Notes: generated from the letters alone by a model not told the origin. Numbered from the stretch's first letter, positions 37,088 through 46,354 are shown. The stretch is 64,000 bases of DNA from Cellvibrio fontiphilus (GCF_035317345.1 NZ_JAYKTU010000012.1); one strand, 5' to 3'. Program-made: numbers and translations.

Positions 37088-37870
37088 TGTGCGAAGTGAA
37101 GCAAAGACTTGCACCGGTGAGCAATTATTTATTCCTTCAGGGCAAGCAAAGTTCCTGACGCCATCAAGATGACAGCGCAAAAACGGATTTGTTCGTTTTT
37201 CCATCAAAATATTGGAAGGCAAGGTTATCTTGGCCTCTTCTCGTAACACCTTGGTTTGCTTCAGGCGCTCACGAATCGCGGAGTTATCCGGCTCTACTGC
37301 CACAGCAAATTCCAGATTGGCGAGCGTGTACTCATGGGTGCAGTAGATAAGTGTGTTATCAGGTAGCGCTGCAAGTTTGCAGAGTGAGTCCCACATCAGA
37401 TCGGCGGGGCCGTCAAACATACGGCCACAGCCTCCAGCAAAAAGTGCATCGCCACAAAAAACCATAGGAGTAGCTTTTGGGGTGTATTGGGTGGAGTCCG
37501 GTAGAAAATAGGCTATGTGTTCGCTGGTGTGGCCGGGCACTGCCATTACGTGAAATGCCAATTTATCGAGCAATACAACATCACCTTCTTTGAGTGCATG
37601 GGTAACTTGGGGAATGGCTGCTGAATCAGGGCCGTAGACAGGAATTGACCAGCGGCGGGTTATATCTTCAATCCCGTCAATATGATCCCGGTGCCTGTGC
37701 GTCACTAATATGGCTTTAGGCAATAACTGGTGATTGGTTAGGTAGCTAAGTACCGGGGCTGCCTCGCCCGGATCCACCAGATATACATCCGGCTGGCTCG
37801 GATCAGGCCTAATTACCCAAACATAATTGTTTTCAAAAATAGGTATGGCGGTAATTTGGGGCGCGCGCAT
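37064..37870 (-). CDS. gloB: Hydroxyacylglutathione hydrolase (glyoxalase II)
   Basis: The 268-residue product has the metallo-beta-lactamase metal motif THRHRDHIDG and further ligands in VPGHTSEHI, VFCGDALFAGGCGRMFDG and YCTHEYTLANLEFA. This is the glyoxalase II set. It hydrolyses S-D-lactoylglutathione to D-lactate and glutathione in methylglyoxal detoxification. The start at 37870 (MRAPQITAIPIFENNYVWVI) has GGAGG about 9 bases upstream; 47 further upstream codons are not family-like. The gene is divergent from the methyltransferase gene, 111 bases away. Confidence 0.94.
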   Translation of the reverse strand: MRAPQITAIPIFENNYVWVIRPDPSQPDVYLVDPGEAAPVLSYLTNHQLLPKAILVTHRHRDHIDGIEDITRRWSIPVYGPDSAAIPQVTHALKEGDVVLLDKLAFHVMAVPGHTSEHIAYFLPDSTQYTPKATPMVFCGDALFAGGCGRMFDGPADLMWDSLCKLAALPDNTLIYCTHEYTLANLEFAVAVEPDNSAIRERLKQTKVLREEAKITLPSNILMEKRTNPFLRCHLDGVRNFACPEGINNCSPVQVFASLRTLKDNRAS

Positions 37871-37981
37871 TCTGCTGTCCTCCGCGTGATACGGCACGAT
37901 TTTACGCCTTGGTCGATTGTTTTGGCAGTCAATCCTTATTCCTGGTTGTGATAGATTATGGAATCTACACGAGGGCGTTTG

Positions 37982-38854
37982 ATGGACCCGACATTTAAAA
38001 AAACACCACATCGACTGCTGGTTCGGTTGTCGTTGTTATGGAAAAAGCGTTTCGGTGTCATGCCGATGCGCGATTCTATTGCAGATATGAGTGAGTGGTT
38101 TGAGTCGCCTTTGGGGAAGGCGCTGCTTGGTGAGGAGCGCGAAGCGCTGGATGAGGCGCTGCAATGTGTTTTTGGCTATCACTTATTGCAGCTGGGTGTA
38201 AGTGGGCGGCTGGAGCTATCGAAGGAATGCCGGATTTCCCATCGTTTCTTGCTGCATCCCAGAATCGAAAGCGGGTATCCACTGGGTGTCTGCGCTGACT
38301 TTAATCACTTGCCATTTGCCACAGAATCAATTGACGCGGTGATTCTGCATCATGCGTTGGACTACAGTCAAAGTCCCCACCACTTACTGCGCGAAGCTGC
38401 ACGTGTCGTAATACCCAGGGGGCATCTATTGGTGGTGGGGTTTAATCCCTGGAGTATGTGGGGGTTGTGCGCCAGCATAATTCGCTTTTTCAGCGCCAAG
38501 CCTCGCTGGCGTTTTCAATATTTACGCAAGGGGCGCCTGCTGGACTGGCTTGCCTTGGTGAATATGGAGGCAGTGGCGGTCTATCAGGGTTTCTACCGGC
38601 CGCCGATGCCACAAGGGGGAGGCATTAAATATTTGCAATGGCTTGAGCGCTGGGGTAAAAGACTGCGTCTACCTTGGGGTGGTTTCTACTTGATTGTTGC
38701 GCGTAAAGATCATTTTTCGCTAACCCCTATCAAACCTGCATGGAAGCAATACCGTCCTTTGCGCGGTCTGGCTGTTACCCGCATATTGGGGCCAGCGGCT
38801 CGCAATCGATACCTTATTGGGGTGCCGGCCAACAACGCTGAGCATTACAAATAA
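37982..38854 (+). CDS. Class I SAM-dependent methyltransferase
   Basis: The 290-residue product has a methyltransferase core: ADFNHLPFATESIDAVILHH and LREAARVVIPRGHLLVVGFN (about residues 98-150), the Methyltransf_11 pattern. The usual glycine-rich motif I is not obvious. ATG 37982 has GAGGG 6 bases upstream, which favours it over the ATG at 37958. A methyltransferase divergent from gloB and followed by dnaQ is a conserved gammaproteobacterial neighbourhood. The substrate is unknown. Confidence 0.8.
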   Translation: MDPTFKKTPHRLLVRLSLLWKKRFGVMPMRDSIADMSEWFESPLGKALLGEEREALDEALQCVFGYHLLQLGVSGRLELSKECRISHRFLLHPRIESGYPLGVCADFNHLPFATESIDAVILHHALDYSQSPHHLLREAARVVIPRGHLLVVGFNPWSMWGLCASIIRFFSAKPRWRFQYLRKGRLLDWLALVNMEAVAVYQGFYRPPMPQGGGIKYLQWLERWGKRLRLPWGGFYLIVARKDHFSLTPIKPAWKQYRPLRGLAVTRILGPAARNRYLIGVPANNAEHYK

Positions 38855-38910
38855 ATTTGCGCCACCCAACCCAATTAAGCTAATACAGAAAAGAATCAGG
38901 TTAATACTCG

Positions 38911-39624
38911 ATGCGTCAAATTGTACTGGATACTGAAACAACCGGTCTGGAAACATCACAAGGGCACCGTATTATTGAAATAGGTTGCGTTGAACTATTT
39001 AACCGGCGCCTAACCGGACGTCACTATCACCAATATATTAACCCCGAGCGCGAAGTAGATGCGGGCGCTCAGGCAGTGCACGGGATTAGTAATGCAATGC
39101 TTGCCGATAAGCCGGTATTTGCAAGAATTGCTGATGATTTTCTCAGCTTTGTAGGTGATGCCGAGCTGGTAATTCACAACGCAGCGTTTGATATTGGTTT
39201 TATTGATTATGAATTAAACCTTTTGCGACCGGGTTTTGGATCTATTAAAGCACGCTGTAATGTTGTTGATACTTTGCTGATGGCTCGGGCAAAACACCCC
39301 GGGCAGAAAAATAATCTTGATGCCCTATGTAAGCGCTACGGAGTGGATAACTCCCAGCGTGACTTGCACGGAGCTTTGTTGGATGCCGAGATTCTGGCGG
39401 ATGTTTATTTGCTGATGACCGGTGGTCAGACAGCATTATCACTGGGTGGAAATCAATCAAAAGAGCAGGGCGGTGAAGACCACAACCAGATTCGCCGCTT
39501 GTCTCCGACTCGTGCACCCTTGCCGATAATTAGCGCAACGACAGACGAGTTGGACTTGCATCAACAGAAACTAGCCGCAATCGCTAAAGCCAGTGGTGAT
39601 AATTGTGTATGGTTGCGTGGTTGA
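38911..39624 (+). CDS. dnaQ: DNA polymerase III epsilon subunit, 3'-5' proofreading exonuclease
   Basis: The 237-residue product shows the DEDDh exonuclease motifs: LDTETTGLE (Asp7, Glu9), HNAAFDIGFIDYEL, and the ExoIII region LHGALLDAEILADVYL with the His and Asp. A C-terminal tail contacts the polymerase alpha subunit in the family. Length matches E. coli DnaQ (243). In many gammaproteobacteria rnhA sits directly beside dnaQ; here no rnhA is found between the methyltransferase gene and dnaQ. Confidence 0.95.
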   Translation: MRQIVLDTETTGLETSQGHRIIEIGCVELFNRRLTGRHYHQYINPEREVDAGAQAVHGISNAMLADKPVFARIADDFLSFVGDAELVIHNAAFDIGFIDYELNLLRPGFGSIKARCNVVDTLLMARAKHPGQKNNLDALCKRYGVDNSQRDLHGALLDAEILADVYLLMTGGQTALSLGGNQSKEQGGEDHNQIRRLSPTRAPLPIISATTDELDLHQQKLAAIAKASGDNCVWLRG

Positions 39625-39867
39625 TTTGGCTTTTATCCACTTGTTGTTCGGCTGATTGAGTTAAATATTGGCCAATAAAATGATGCTTTAACATCTATAA
39701 ATGAGAAATATTCATCAATCCCGGGGCTGGTTAATGCTTATTTAGCAGCTTCCGGTGAAATACTGCCAAACATGGTATAGAGTCAAATCACCCGAATATC
39801 GATGAACGGTCACAAATTGTTCTGGTAAATTGTGGCCATACAATAGATTAAAACCCAGGAAGTTATC

Positions 39868-41574
39868 GTGAGCACAACAGAAACATTAAATCTTGCTTCA
39901 CTGAAAATGGTTCATGACGAGTTGGTCGCAACTATTGAGCAATCGGCAATCCGCTTGGAGCAATTTGCGCAGGATCGAAATAATGGTGAGTTACTGCAGA
40001 ATTGTATCGAGGGTATCAAGCAAATCAGAGGGATTCTCAGCCTTATACAGTTGCGCGGTTTGGATCTACTTGCCGATGAGTTGGTCACTCATATCACCGA
40101 TATAACCTTGGGCGATGATCCCAACACCGATGCTAAATTAGAACTTTTAACAGCCAGCTTTTTTGTATTGCCACGTTATCTTGAATACTGCTCACAGACT
40201 GCCCGCAGCATGCCTATGTTGTTAATCCCGCATATCAATGAGTTGCGTTTGGCTCGCAAGGCTGGCCTCTTACCGGAAAGTTATTTTTTTTCACTCGCGA
40301 ATATTAAGTGTCACCGGCATCATACTGTTTCTAGTCCAGCGCTGTCTGAGGATCTGAGTGTTTTAGTTCGCCGGTTGCGGCATATGTATCAAGCAGCTTT
40401 ATTGAATGTCCTTAAATCCGTTCAGGTAATGCCTTCACTGGGTATGATGATTCGAGCCTTACAGCGTTTGGAGTCAGTTTCAGCAGGTAAACCTCTGGGC
40501 AATTTCTGGTGGTTATGTGGAGCCACCTTGGCTGCGATTGGCGAGAAAAAAATGCAGCTTACAAAAAGCCGTAAAATGATTTTCAGCGCAATTGAACGTG
40601 AAATAAAACGTTTTCAATTTGAAGGTAAAGCTGTTCTTGATCGCGAGGTAGATCAGTCGTTACAAAAAGAATTGTTATATCTGCTTGCGCTAGCTCACTC
40701 GGAGCAACCGCAATCCGTTGCGGTTCTTGCGGCGTTCAGTGTGGGGCCCATAGGTTATACCGAAGCCGAACTGGTGCGTGAAATGGAGTTTTTGAGTGGC
40801 CCGAGTGCCAATACCATTAGTTCTATGGTTACCGTACTCACGGATGAATTGCACAGCACCAAAAATATCCTTGAGCGTGCAGCTCAAGGCGGTGCAGAGC
40901 TGTTAAATGATTCTCCGGAATTGTTGGAAACCTTGAAAAAAATTGCTGATATTTTATCGATTGTTGGCTTGGTAGCACCGAGCGCAAGTTTGAAACAAGA
41001 AATTGAAAAAATCGCCCAGTGGCAAGCAAATCGCATTGCGGTAACTCCGGATGAGTTATTGCAGGTTGCCGACACCATGTTGTACGTAGAGAGCACTATT
41101 GCCGGTTTGCACAATGCCAATTTGTCCGATGATAAGTTAGCTCAAATTAATTCGTTGTCGCGCGATGCAGCTATGACTAACAATCAAATCGCCGAAGCCG
41201 AAAAGATTGTTATAGATGAAGCGGAATTGGGGCTGGCTACGGTGAAACGCGCATTAAGTGCATTTGCTGAGTCCAATTATGACAAAGGACATATTCGTAA
41301 TATTCCGGGTATCTTGGATTCGGTTCGTGGCGGTATGTTTGTGCTGGGGCTTGCGCGTGCAGCCAATGTGCTTGCAGGGTGTATGCGCTTTGTGGAAGAT
41401 GATTTGTTGGCTGCTGAACAACAACCTGCAATTCAGCACTTACTCGAAACATTCGCCGATGCTGTTATCAGTTTGGAATACTATCTTGACGCATTGAAAT
41501 TGAGTAAAAACGCCGATACTGCGGTTCTGCAGATTGCTGAAGAAAGTCTCCAAGCGCTGGGTTACAACCTCTAA
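39868..41574 (+). CDS. Large helical protein, possibly Hpt/ChpA-N-terminus-like; function unknown
   Basis: The 568-residue product is predicted to be almost entirely helical, with no signal peptide or membrane segment. It starts at GTG 39868 with AGGA upstream. Helical segments such as EQSAIRLEQFAQDRNNGELL and later NIPGILDSVRGGMFVLGLAR, with acidic and Leu-rich repeats, resemble the degenerate Hpt-like modules at the N-terminus of ChpA/PilL-type kinases. I see no active-site His and no kinase domain. Similar genes precede nudC in pseudomonads. Only 2 bases separate it from nudC, so the two are probably translationally coupled. The assignment is tentative. Confidence 0.6.
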   Translation: MSTTETLNLASLKMVHDELVATIEQSAIRLEQFAQDRNNGELLQNCIEGIKQIRGILSLIQLRGLDLLADELVTHITDITLGDDPNTDAKLELLTASFFVLPRYLEYCSQTARSMPMLLIPHINELRLARKAGLLPESYFFSLANIKCHRHHTVSSPALSEDLSVLVRRLRHMYQAALLNVLKSVQVMPSLGMMIRALQRLESVSAGKPLGNFWWLCGATLAAIGEKKMQLTKSRKMIFSAIEREIKRFQFEGKAVLDREVDQSLQKELLYLLALAHSEQPQSVAVLAAFSVGPIGYTEAELVREMEFLSGPSANTISSMVTVLTDELHSTKNILERAAQGGAELLNDSPELLETLKKIADILSIVGLVAPSASLKQEIEKIAQWQANRIAVTPDELLQVADTMLYVESTIAGLHNANLSDDKLAQINSLSRDAAMTNNQIAEAEKIVIDEAELGLATVKRALSAFAESNYDKGHIRNIPGILDSVRGGMFVLGLARAANVLAGCMRFVEDDLLAAEQQPAIQHLLETFADAVISLEYYLDALKLSKNADTAVLQIAEESLQALGYNL

Positions 41575-41576
41575 TT

Positions 41577-42461
41577 ATGTCTAGTGAGTTCAACCTTACA
41601 TCTTTTGAGTTTCATGCTAACCATGTAACGCCGGTTGCCCATCGTAACCGGCGTTTTATTCTTGTGGCAGCAACGCGTGATTTGCGTTGTGATCTGCTGC
41701 TGTGCCAGTCGGGTAAGTTGCTTATAGCCAATGCGCTTGAGGCTGCTTTACCAAACACTTCAATTCTTAGTGAGCATTATCTGGGGCTGCTTGCCGGTGA
41801 GGATCTGTGGGTAAGAGTTTTAGAACCTGCAGGTTTGCCTGAGGGCTATGAGTGGCTGGGGCTGCGATCACAATTGGAGATCTTGTCCCCTGGGTTTTTT
41901 CAGCTGGCCGGTCGTGCACTGCAAATTGCCCAATGGTTTTATGACCATCAGTATTGTGGCCGTTGCGGTCGTCCAACCCAACGGGATGAGTCTGATCGAG
42001 CCACTTGCTGTACTTTTTGCGAACTTCGTTTTTATCCACGAATATCTCCTTGCATGATCGTATTGGTAACCAGCGGGGATTATCTTTTGCTTGCGCATCA
42101 CCGCCGCGCAAATCGTGTTGTTTTCAGCACTTTAGCGGGGTTCGTGGAAGCAGGGGAGAGCGTGGAGGAATGTGTGCGTCGTGAAGTAAAGGAAGAGGTG
42201 GGTCTGACCGTTGGCCCCCTTCGTTATTTCCAAAGCCAGCCATGGCCATTTCCAGCACAGTTAATGCTCGGTTTTTTTGCAGAGTACGAGGCTGGAGAGA
42301 TAACTCCAGACCCACAAGAAATTATAGACGCTAAATGGTTCCGTTATGATCAGTTGCCCAGCATACCGGCAAAAGCTAGTGTGGCCGGGCAGTTAATTGC
42401 TCATTATGTTCAAGAGCGAGAGAGGCAATCGCTGATTTCTCCAACAGTAACTTCTCAATAA
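41577..42461 (+). CDS. nudC: NADH pyrophosphatase / NAD-cap decapping Nudix hydrolase
   Basis: The 294-residue product has an N-terminal domain, a zinc ribbon (YCGRCG about residue 127, then TCCTFC), the Nudix box GFVEAGESVEECVRREVKEEVG, and the NudC-specific SQPWPFPAQLMLGF. NudC hydrolyses NADH to NMNH and AMP and removes NAD caps from RNA in E. coli. It starts 2 bases after the preceding gene with no separate ribosome site, implying coupling. Confidence 0.95.
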   Translation: MSSEFNLTSFEFHANHVTPVAHRNRRFILVAATRDLRCDLLLCQSGKLLIANALEAALPNTSILSEHYLGLLAGEDLWVRVLEPAGLPEGYEWLGLRSQLEILSPGFFQLAGRALQIAQWFYDHQYCGRCGRPTQRDESDRATCCTFCELRFYPRISPCMIVLVTSGDYLLLAHHRRANRVVFSTLAGFVEAGESVEECVRREVKEEVGLTVGPLRYFQSQPWPFPAQLMLGFFAEYEAGEITPDPQEIIDAKWFRYDQLPSIPAKASVAGQLIAHYVQERERQSLISPTVTSQ

Positions 42462-42488
42462 TAATCAGCCAGTGACAGGTAGCTTTTT

Positions 42489-43139
42489 ATGATTTTTACT
42501 CTACTTGCATTTTTTATCGCGTTAATTGCGGTATTTATTTTTTATAAAGCAGGAAAAATGCTTTGGCAAAATACTTGGTTTGTTGGATTTTGTCGCGGGC
42601 TTTTTGGTCTCATATTAGTTGCTCTTGCTGCGGTTATCGGCATGACAGCCTTCGATTTATACAGTTATAAACAGGTTCTACAAGAGCAGCCGGTTGCGAC
42701 TATCAGTTTTGATAAGGTCGAGGAGCAGCATTACTTTGCTGTGCTCTCGGATAAAACTGGTAAAGAACAGCGGGTTGAGTTGCGAGGTGATCAGTGGCAA
42801 CTTGATGCGCGTATTGTCAAATGGAAAGGTTACTTGGCAGGTTTTGGATTAAAACCTGCTTACCGGTTGGAGCGTTTGAGCGGCCGTTATTACGATATAG
42901 AACAGGAAACTACTGCTAAACGCACGGCTCACAGCGTTCATCCTGCTATGTATGGTATTGACGTATGGGAAATCATTAACACTAATCCCGGTTGGTTGCC
43001 GGTTGTCGATGCGGTGTACGGCTCTGCCACTTATTTGCCCATGAAAGACGGCGCTTTATTTGAAATTACTTTATCTAATACCGGTTTAGTTGCTCGCCCC
43101 GTTAACCAAGTGGCTCGTGATGCTGTGAGTGTTTTTTGA
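42489..43139 (+). CDS. Membrane-anchored protein of unknown function
   Basis: The 216-residue product has two N-terminal membrane helices (about 3-20 and 34-57) and then a soluble beta-rich region, probably periplasmic, including QRVELRGDQWQLDARIVKWK and HPAMYGIDVWEIINTNPGWL. Homologues next to nudC in pseudomonads are often labelled multidrug transporter, but two helices and a soluble tail do not fit a pump. It lies 27 bases after nudC and 58 bases before sohB. A small CACCACT/AGTGGGTG hairpin follows at 43145-43161. Confidence 0.7.
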   Translation: MIFTLLAFFIALIAVFIFYKAGKMLWQNTWFVGFCRGLFGLILVALAAVIGMTAFDLYSYKQVLQEQPVATISFDKVEEQHYFAVLSDKTGKEQRVELRGDQWQLDARIVKWKGYLAGFGLKPAYRLERLSGRYYDIEQETTAKRTAHSVHPAMYGIDVWEIINTNPGWLPVVDAVYGSATYLPMKDGALFEITLSNTGLVARPVNQVARDAVSVF

Positions 43140-43197
43140 TTGCTCACCACTTTAGTGGGTGCGAAATTATTTTTATTTTATGTGTGGAGTTAGTCCT

Positions 43198-44277
43198 TTG
43201 GAATTTTTAGCAGAATATGGGTTGTTTTTGGCCAAGGTAGTTACTTTTGTTATTGCTATCCTGACCGTTGTGATTGTTGCTGTATCCTTAGGGGGGCGCA
43301 ATAAAAAGTCTGAAAAAGGGTATATTGAAGTTACCAAACTAAATGAAAAATTTGATCAGCTGAGGGATACCTTGCGTGATGCCATGATGGATGATGAGGC
43401 GCATAAGGAATTTGAGAAGGCTGAGAAAAAGCGTATTAAGGATGAAAAAGCTGAAAAGAAAAAAGCGGCTAAAGAAGCTGGAAAAGTCAAAACTGATTCT
43501 GAACCCCAGTCTGCACCGGAAAAAAAGCGCATTTTTGTGCTGGATTTTTATGGTGATATTAAGGCTTCTGCTGTGGATTCACTGCGTGAGGAAATCAGCA
43601 CTGTGTTGACCATGGCCAAACCTACCGATGAAGTAGTCGTTAAAGTTGAAAGTGGCGGTGGTATGGTGCATAGCTATGGTTTAGCTTCCAGCCAACTTAC
43701 ACGTATTACCAATAAAAATATTCCGCTAACCATTTGTGTGGATAAGGTTGCAGCCAGTGGCGGGTACATGATGGCATGTGTTGCTAACAAAATTGTTGCT
43801 GCACCTTTTGCGATACTTGGTTCTATTGGTGTAGTTGCACAGTTACCTAATTTCCATAAATTGTTGAAGAAAAACGATATAGACTACGAGATGTTCACTG
43901 CTGGCGAATATAAACGCACAGTCACTATGTTTGGTGAAAACACCGAAAAAGGGCGCGCCAAGTTTGTTGAAGAATTGGAAGATACACATGTTTTGTTTAA
44001 AGAGTTTGTAAGTGAGCATCGCCCGCAGGTGGATGTAGTTAAAGTAGCTACAGGTGAGGTATGGTTTGGGCGTCGTGCAAAAGATGTCAACCTGATCGAT
44101 GAGATTCAAACCAGCGACGAATACCTATTCGCTCAAGCAGAAAGCGCCGATATTTTTGAAGTGGAGTTTACCTACAAAAAATCCTTACCTGAAAAATTAG
44201 GTTTTGCCGCGCAAGCAGCGGTGGACAGGTTATTAATGACTTGGTGGGAGCGACTGAATGTGAGTCGCTGGTTTTGA
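43198..44277 (+). CDS. sohB: Inner-membrane peptidase SohB (family S49)
   Basis: The start is set at TTG 43198. GGAG lies 8 bases upstream, and translation gives MEFLAEYGLFLAKVVTF, matching the well-known E. coli SohB start; the GTG at 43159 adds 13 foreign residues. The 359-residue product has one N-terminal membrane helix, a Lys/Glu-rich coiled segment (about 60-105), and an S49 domain. The nucleophile is Ser187 in VAASGGYMMAC, and the likely general base is Lys239 in GEYKRT. SohB degrades membrane or periplasmic proteins in the signal-peptide-peptidase superfamily. Confidence 0.92.
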   Translation: MEFLAEYGLFLAKVVTFVIAILTVVIVAVSLGGRNKKSEKGYIEVTKLNEKFDQLRDTLRDAMMDDEAHKEFEKAEKKRIKDEKAEKKKAAKEAGKVKTDSEPQSAPEKKRIFVLDFYGDIKASAVDSLREEISTVLTMAKPTDEVVVKVESGGGMVHSYGLASSQLTRITNKNIPLTICVDKVAASGGYMMACVANKIVAAPFAILGSIGVVAQLPNFHKLLKKNDIDYEMFTAGEYKRTVTMFGENTEKGRAKFVEELEDTHVLFKEFVSEHRPQVDVVKVATGEVWFGRRAKDVNLIDEIQTSDEYLFAQAESADIFEVEFTYKKSLPEKLGFAAQAAVDRLLMTWWERLNVSRWF

Positions 44278-44293
44278 TCATAATTGATTAGCA

Positions 44294-44320
44294 ACGGTGC
44301 CTGAGGGCACCGTTTTTATT
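44294..44320 (+). terminator. Rho-independent terminator after sohB
   Basis: A perfect 8-bp stem ACGGTGCC / GGCACCGT with a TGAG loop is followed by TTTTATT, 17 bases after the stop. Confidence 0.88.
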
Positions 44321-44345
44321 TGAAGATTCGATGGAGGTCTGAGCT

Positions 44346-44984
44346 ATGTTTTCACTCACCAAAATGCAAATGCCAACACCTGAGCAGGCACTTGCTGGGC
44401 GCCCTGAGCCATTAAAAGTTGCTCACACTCATGCAGTTAATGGAACCAGTATCAAGCCTCCTTTTCCAGCTGGTTCTGAAAGGATCCTGTTTGGTCTTGG
44501 CTGTTTTTGGGGTGCTGAGCGCAAGTTTTGGCAGCAACCGGGTGTATATACAACATCGGTAGGTTATGCAGCTGGTTATACCCCTAATCCTACCTATGAG
44601 GAAGTGTGCAGTGGCTTAACTGGTCACAATGAGGTGGTTTTAGTTGTGTTTAATCCTGCCGAAACCTCGTTAGAAAAATTGTTGGCCGTATTTTGGGAAT
44701 CTCATAATCCGACTCAGGGCATGCGTCAGGGAAATGATCGTGGAACCCAGTACCGTTCGGGAATTTATTATTTCAACGAGCGCCAGCACGATCTAGCTGA
44801 AAAATCCAGAGCGATTTATCAGAAGGCACTTGCTGAAAAAGGTTTGGCGGAGATCACCACTGAAATATTGCCTGCTGGCGAGTTTTTTTATGCAGAAACC
44901 TACCATCAGCAGTATTTGCATAAAAACCCTGGCGGTTATTGCGGGTTGGGCGGAACAGGTGTTTGTTACTCAGAGGATATTTGA
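44346..44984 (+). CDS. msrA: Peptide methionine sulfoxide reductase MsrA
   Basis: The 212-residue product has the catalytic LGCFWGAERKF motif (Cys about residue 55), TSVGYAAGYTPNPTYEEVCS, GNDRGTQYRSGIYY and a C-terminal GGYCGLGGTGVCY with resolving cysteines. MsrA reduces S-epimers of methionine sulfoxide in proteins. The N-terminal extension of about 45 residues before the core resembles the longer MsrA form of E. coli. Confidence 0.95.
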   Translation: MFSLTKMQMPTPEQALAGRPEPLKVAHTHAVNGTSIKPPFPAGSERILFGLGCFWGAERKFWQQPGVYTTSVGYAAGYTPNPTYEEVCSGLTGHNEVVLVVFNPAETSLEKLLAVFWESHNPTQGMRQGNDRGTQYRSGIYYFNERQHDLAEKSRAIYQKALAEKGLAEITTEILPAGEFFYAETYHQQYLHKNPGGYCGLGGTGVCYSEDI

Positions 44985-45105
44985 ATCCTATTGCTTGTTT
45001 CTGAGAAACGAAATGTTAATTTTAAATTCAGGTGCCAATTTTTCTGAATGTAAGGCTTTGTGATGGACTTGATAGACTAGGAATTCTATGCTGTTGCTGT
45101 GTTTC

Positions 45106-45119
45106 CAAACATATGTTTG
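45106..45119. promoter_or_regulatory. 14-bp perfect palindrome, possible operator
   Basis: CAAACATATGTTTG is a perfect dyad 45 bases before the start of the orphan gene at 45164, in an AT-rich stretch where a promoter would be expected. It may bind a dimeric regulator; this is inference. Confidence 0.4.
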
Positions 45120-45163
45120 ATTTTGTGTGTTAAATATATTTTTGCTTAAAAAAGGAGTTAGTT

Positions 45164-45571
45164 ATGGCGATTACCAGAATTAAACTTATAACGATAGTAG
45201 CAGCGCGCGGTGGCGATTCGTCCAATTTGGATTTGGAAGTAACAGTGAATGGAATGAATTGGGAGTCTGTTTCCGGCCAGCAGGCTGGTGCTGTCAAAGA
45301 GACTATTATTGACTTGCCTACACCTATTTCGATTGATCAATTTAATTTTTCGCTTTTTGATCTATCTGCATCCTCAATGGACGGTGAGCCACGATTATTG
45401 CTTGATTCCATTTATGTAGTTGATGCAAGTCCGGGCAGCCCTAATCAACTGTTAATTGGTATTCCAAATTGGCCCAAGAATCTTTGGTTTTCTGCTAGCC
45501 CCAGCTTTATCAGTGGTGGGCTCATGCTGAATCATTGCAACCTTGGTGTCATTGCAAAAATGTTCCAGTAA
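45164..45571 (+). CDS. Orphan 135-residue protein of unknown function
   Basis: I do not recognise this protein. It has a strong ribosome site (AGGAG before ATG 45164) and its own terminator, so it is very likely expressed. It lacks a signal peptide or membrane helix. The sequence alternates in a beta-strand pattern (LDLEVTVNGMNWESV, PISIDQFNFSLFDLSAS) and ends in ISGGLMLNHCNLGVIAKMFQ. It could be a beta-sandwich binding domain. It stands alone between msrA and cysH. Confidence 0.7.
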   Translation: MAITRIKLITIVAARGGDSSNLDLEVTVNGMNWESVSGQQAGAVKETIIDLPTPISIDQFNFSLFDLSASSMDGEPRLLLDSIYVVDASPGSPNQLLIGIPNWPKNLWFSASPSFISGGLMLNHCNLGVIAKMFQ

Positions 45572-45584
45572 AAAAGAGACGCTT

Positions 45585-45615
45585 AAAAAAGCCCTGCAAT
45601 TGCCGGGCTTTTTTT
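45585..45615. terminator. Bidirectional terminator between the orphan gene and cysH
   Basis: AAAAAAGCCC pairs with GGGCTTTTTTT around a self-complementary GCAATTGC core, with T-runs on both strands. It separates two convergent genes. Confidence 0.87.
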
Positions 45616-45628
45616 GATGTCAATTTTC

Positions 45629-46354
45629 TCACGCTTGGACATTACCGGCATGTAAGCCACATTCTTTTTTGGTGGCTTCCTCCCACCACCAGCGGCCTTC
45701 GCGCTCATGTTGACCTGGGGCAACCGGGCGGGTGCAAGGCTCGCAACCAATAGAGATAAAGCCTCGTTCGTGCAGTTCGTTGTAGGGCACTTCGCACATA
45801 CGAATATAATCCCAGACTTCCTTTGATGACCAGTTCGCCAGTGGGTTGAATTTGGTCAGTTTGTCTCCGGGGCGCGCAAATAGTTTGTCGTCTTGAATGA
45901 CGGGGATTTCGGCGCGAGTTGGGCTTTGGTCTTTACGCTGGCCGGTGATCCAGGCATCCACGGTGAGTAGTTTTTTTCGCAGCGGCTCAATTTTCCGGAT
46001 GCCACAGCACTCCTTATGATCGTCTTCGTAAAAGCTGAACAAGCCTTTTTCCTGCACCAGTTTACGCACGGCTTCGCCATCCGGTGATACAACATCAATT
46101 TTGATGCCGTAATGTTTGCGCACCCTTTCAATAAAGCGATAGGTTTCCGGGTGCAGACGACCGGTATCCAAACAGAATACCTGTATATCAGGGCGATAAT
46201 TACGCGCCATTTCAATCAGTGCCACGTCCTCGGCACCACTAAAAGAGATGGCGATATTTTCGAATTGGCTCAGGGCGTATTTGATGATTTTTTGCGGGCT
46301 TTCCTGTTGAAGCTTGGCTTCAAGATCAACAAGGCTAATCTGGTTGTTGGTCAT
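45629..46354 (-). CDS. cysH: Phosphoadenylyl/adenylyl-sulfate reductase, APS-reductase type
   Basis: The 241-residue product has the P-loop-like AISFSGAEDVALIEMA, the loop LDTGRLHPETYRFIE, and the catalytic C-terminal ECGLHA. The extra cysteine pairs KECCGIRKIEPL and SIGCEPCTRP are those that bind a 4Fe-4S cluster. That pattern marks the APS-using form found in Pseudomonas and plants rather than the cluster-free PAPS form of E. coli. It reduces activated sulfate to sulfite in cysteine biosynthesis. Single gene, no other cys genes nearby. Confidence 0.93.
   Translation of the reverse strand: MTNNQISLVDLEAKLQQESPQKIIKYALSQFENIAISFSGAEDVALIEMARNYRPDIQVFCLDTGRLHPETYRFIERVRKHYGIKIDVVSPDGEAVRKLVQEKGLFSFYEDDHKECCGIRKIEPLRKKLLTVDAWITGQRKDQSPTRAEIPVIQDDKLFARPGDKLTKFNPLANWSSKEVWDYIRMCEVPYNELHERGFISIGCEPCTRPVAPGQHEREGRWWWEEATKKECGLHAGNVQA

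Noticed and set aside
39625..39867. Possible tRNA gene downstream of dnaQ
   Set aside because: No T-arm GGTTCRA motif with a matching acceptor stem was found here or elsewhere in the window.
42489..43139. Multidrug efflux pump annotation for the gene after nudC
   Set aside because: The protein has only two membrane helices and a soluble tail, which cannot form a known transporter fold.
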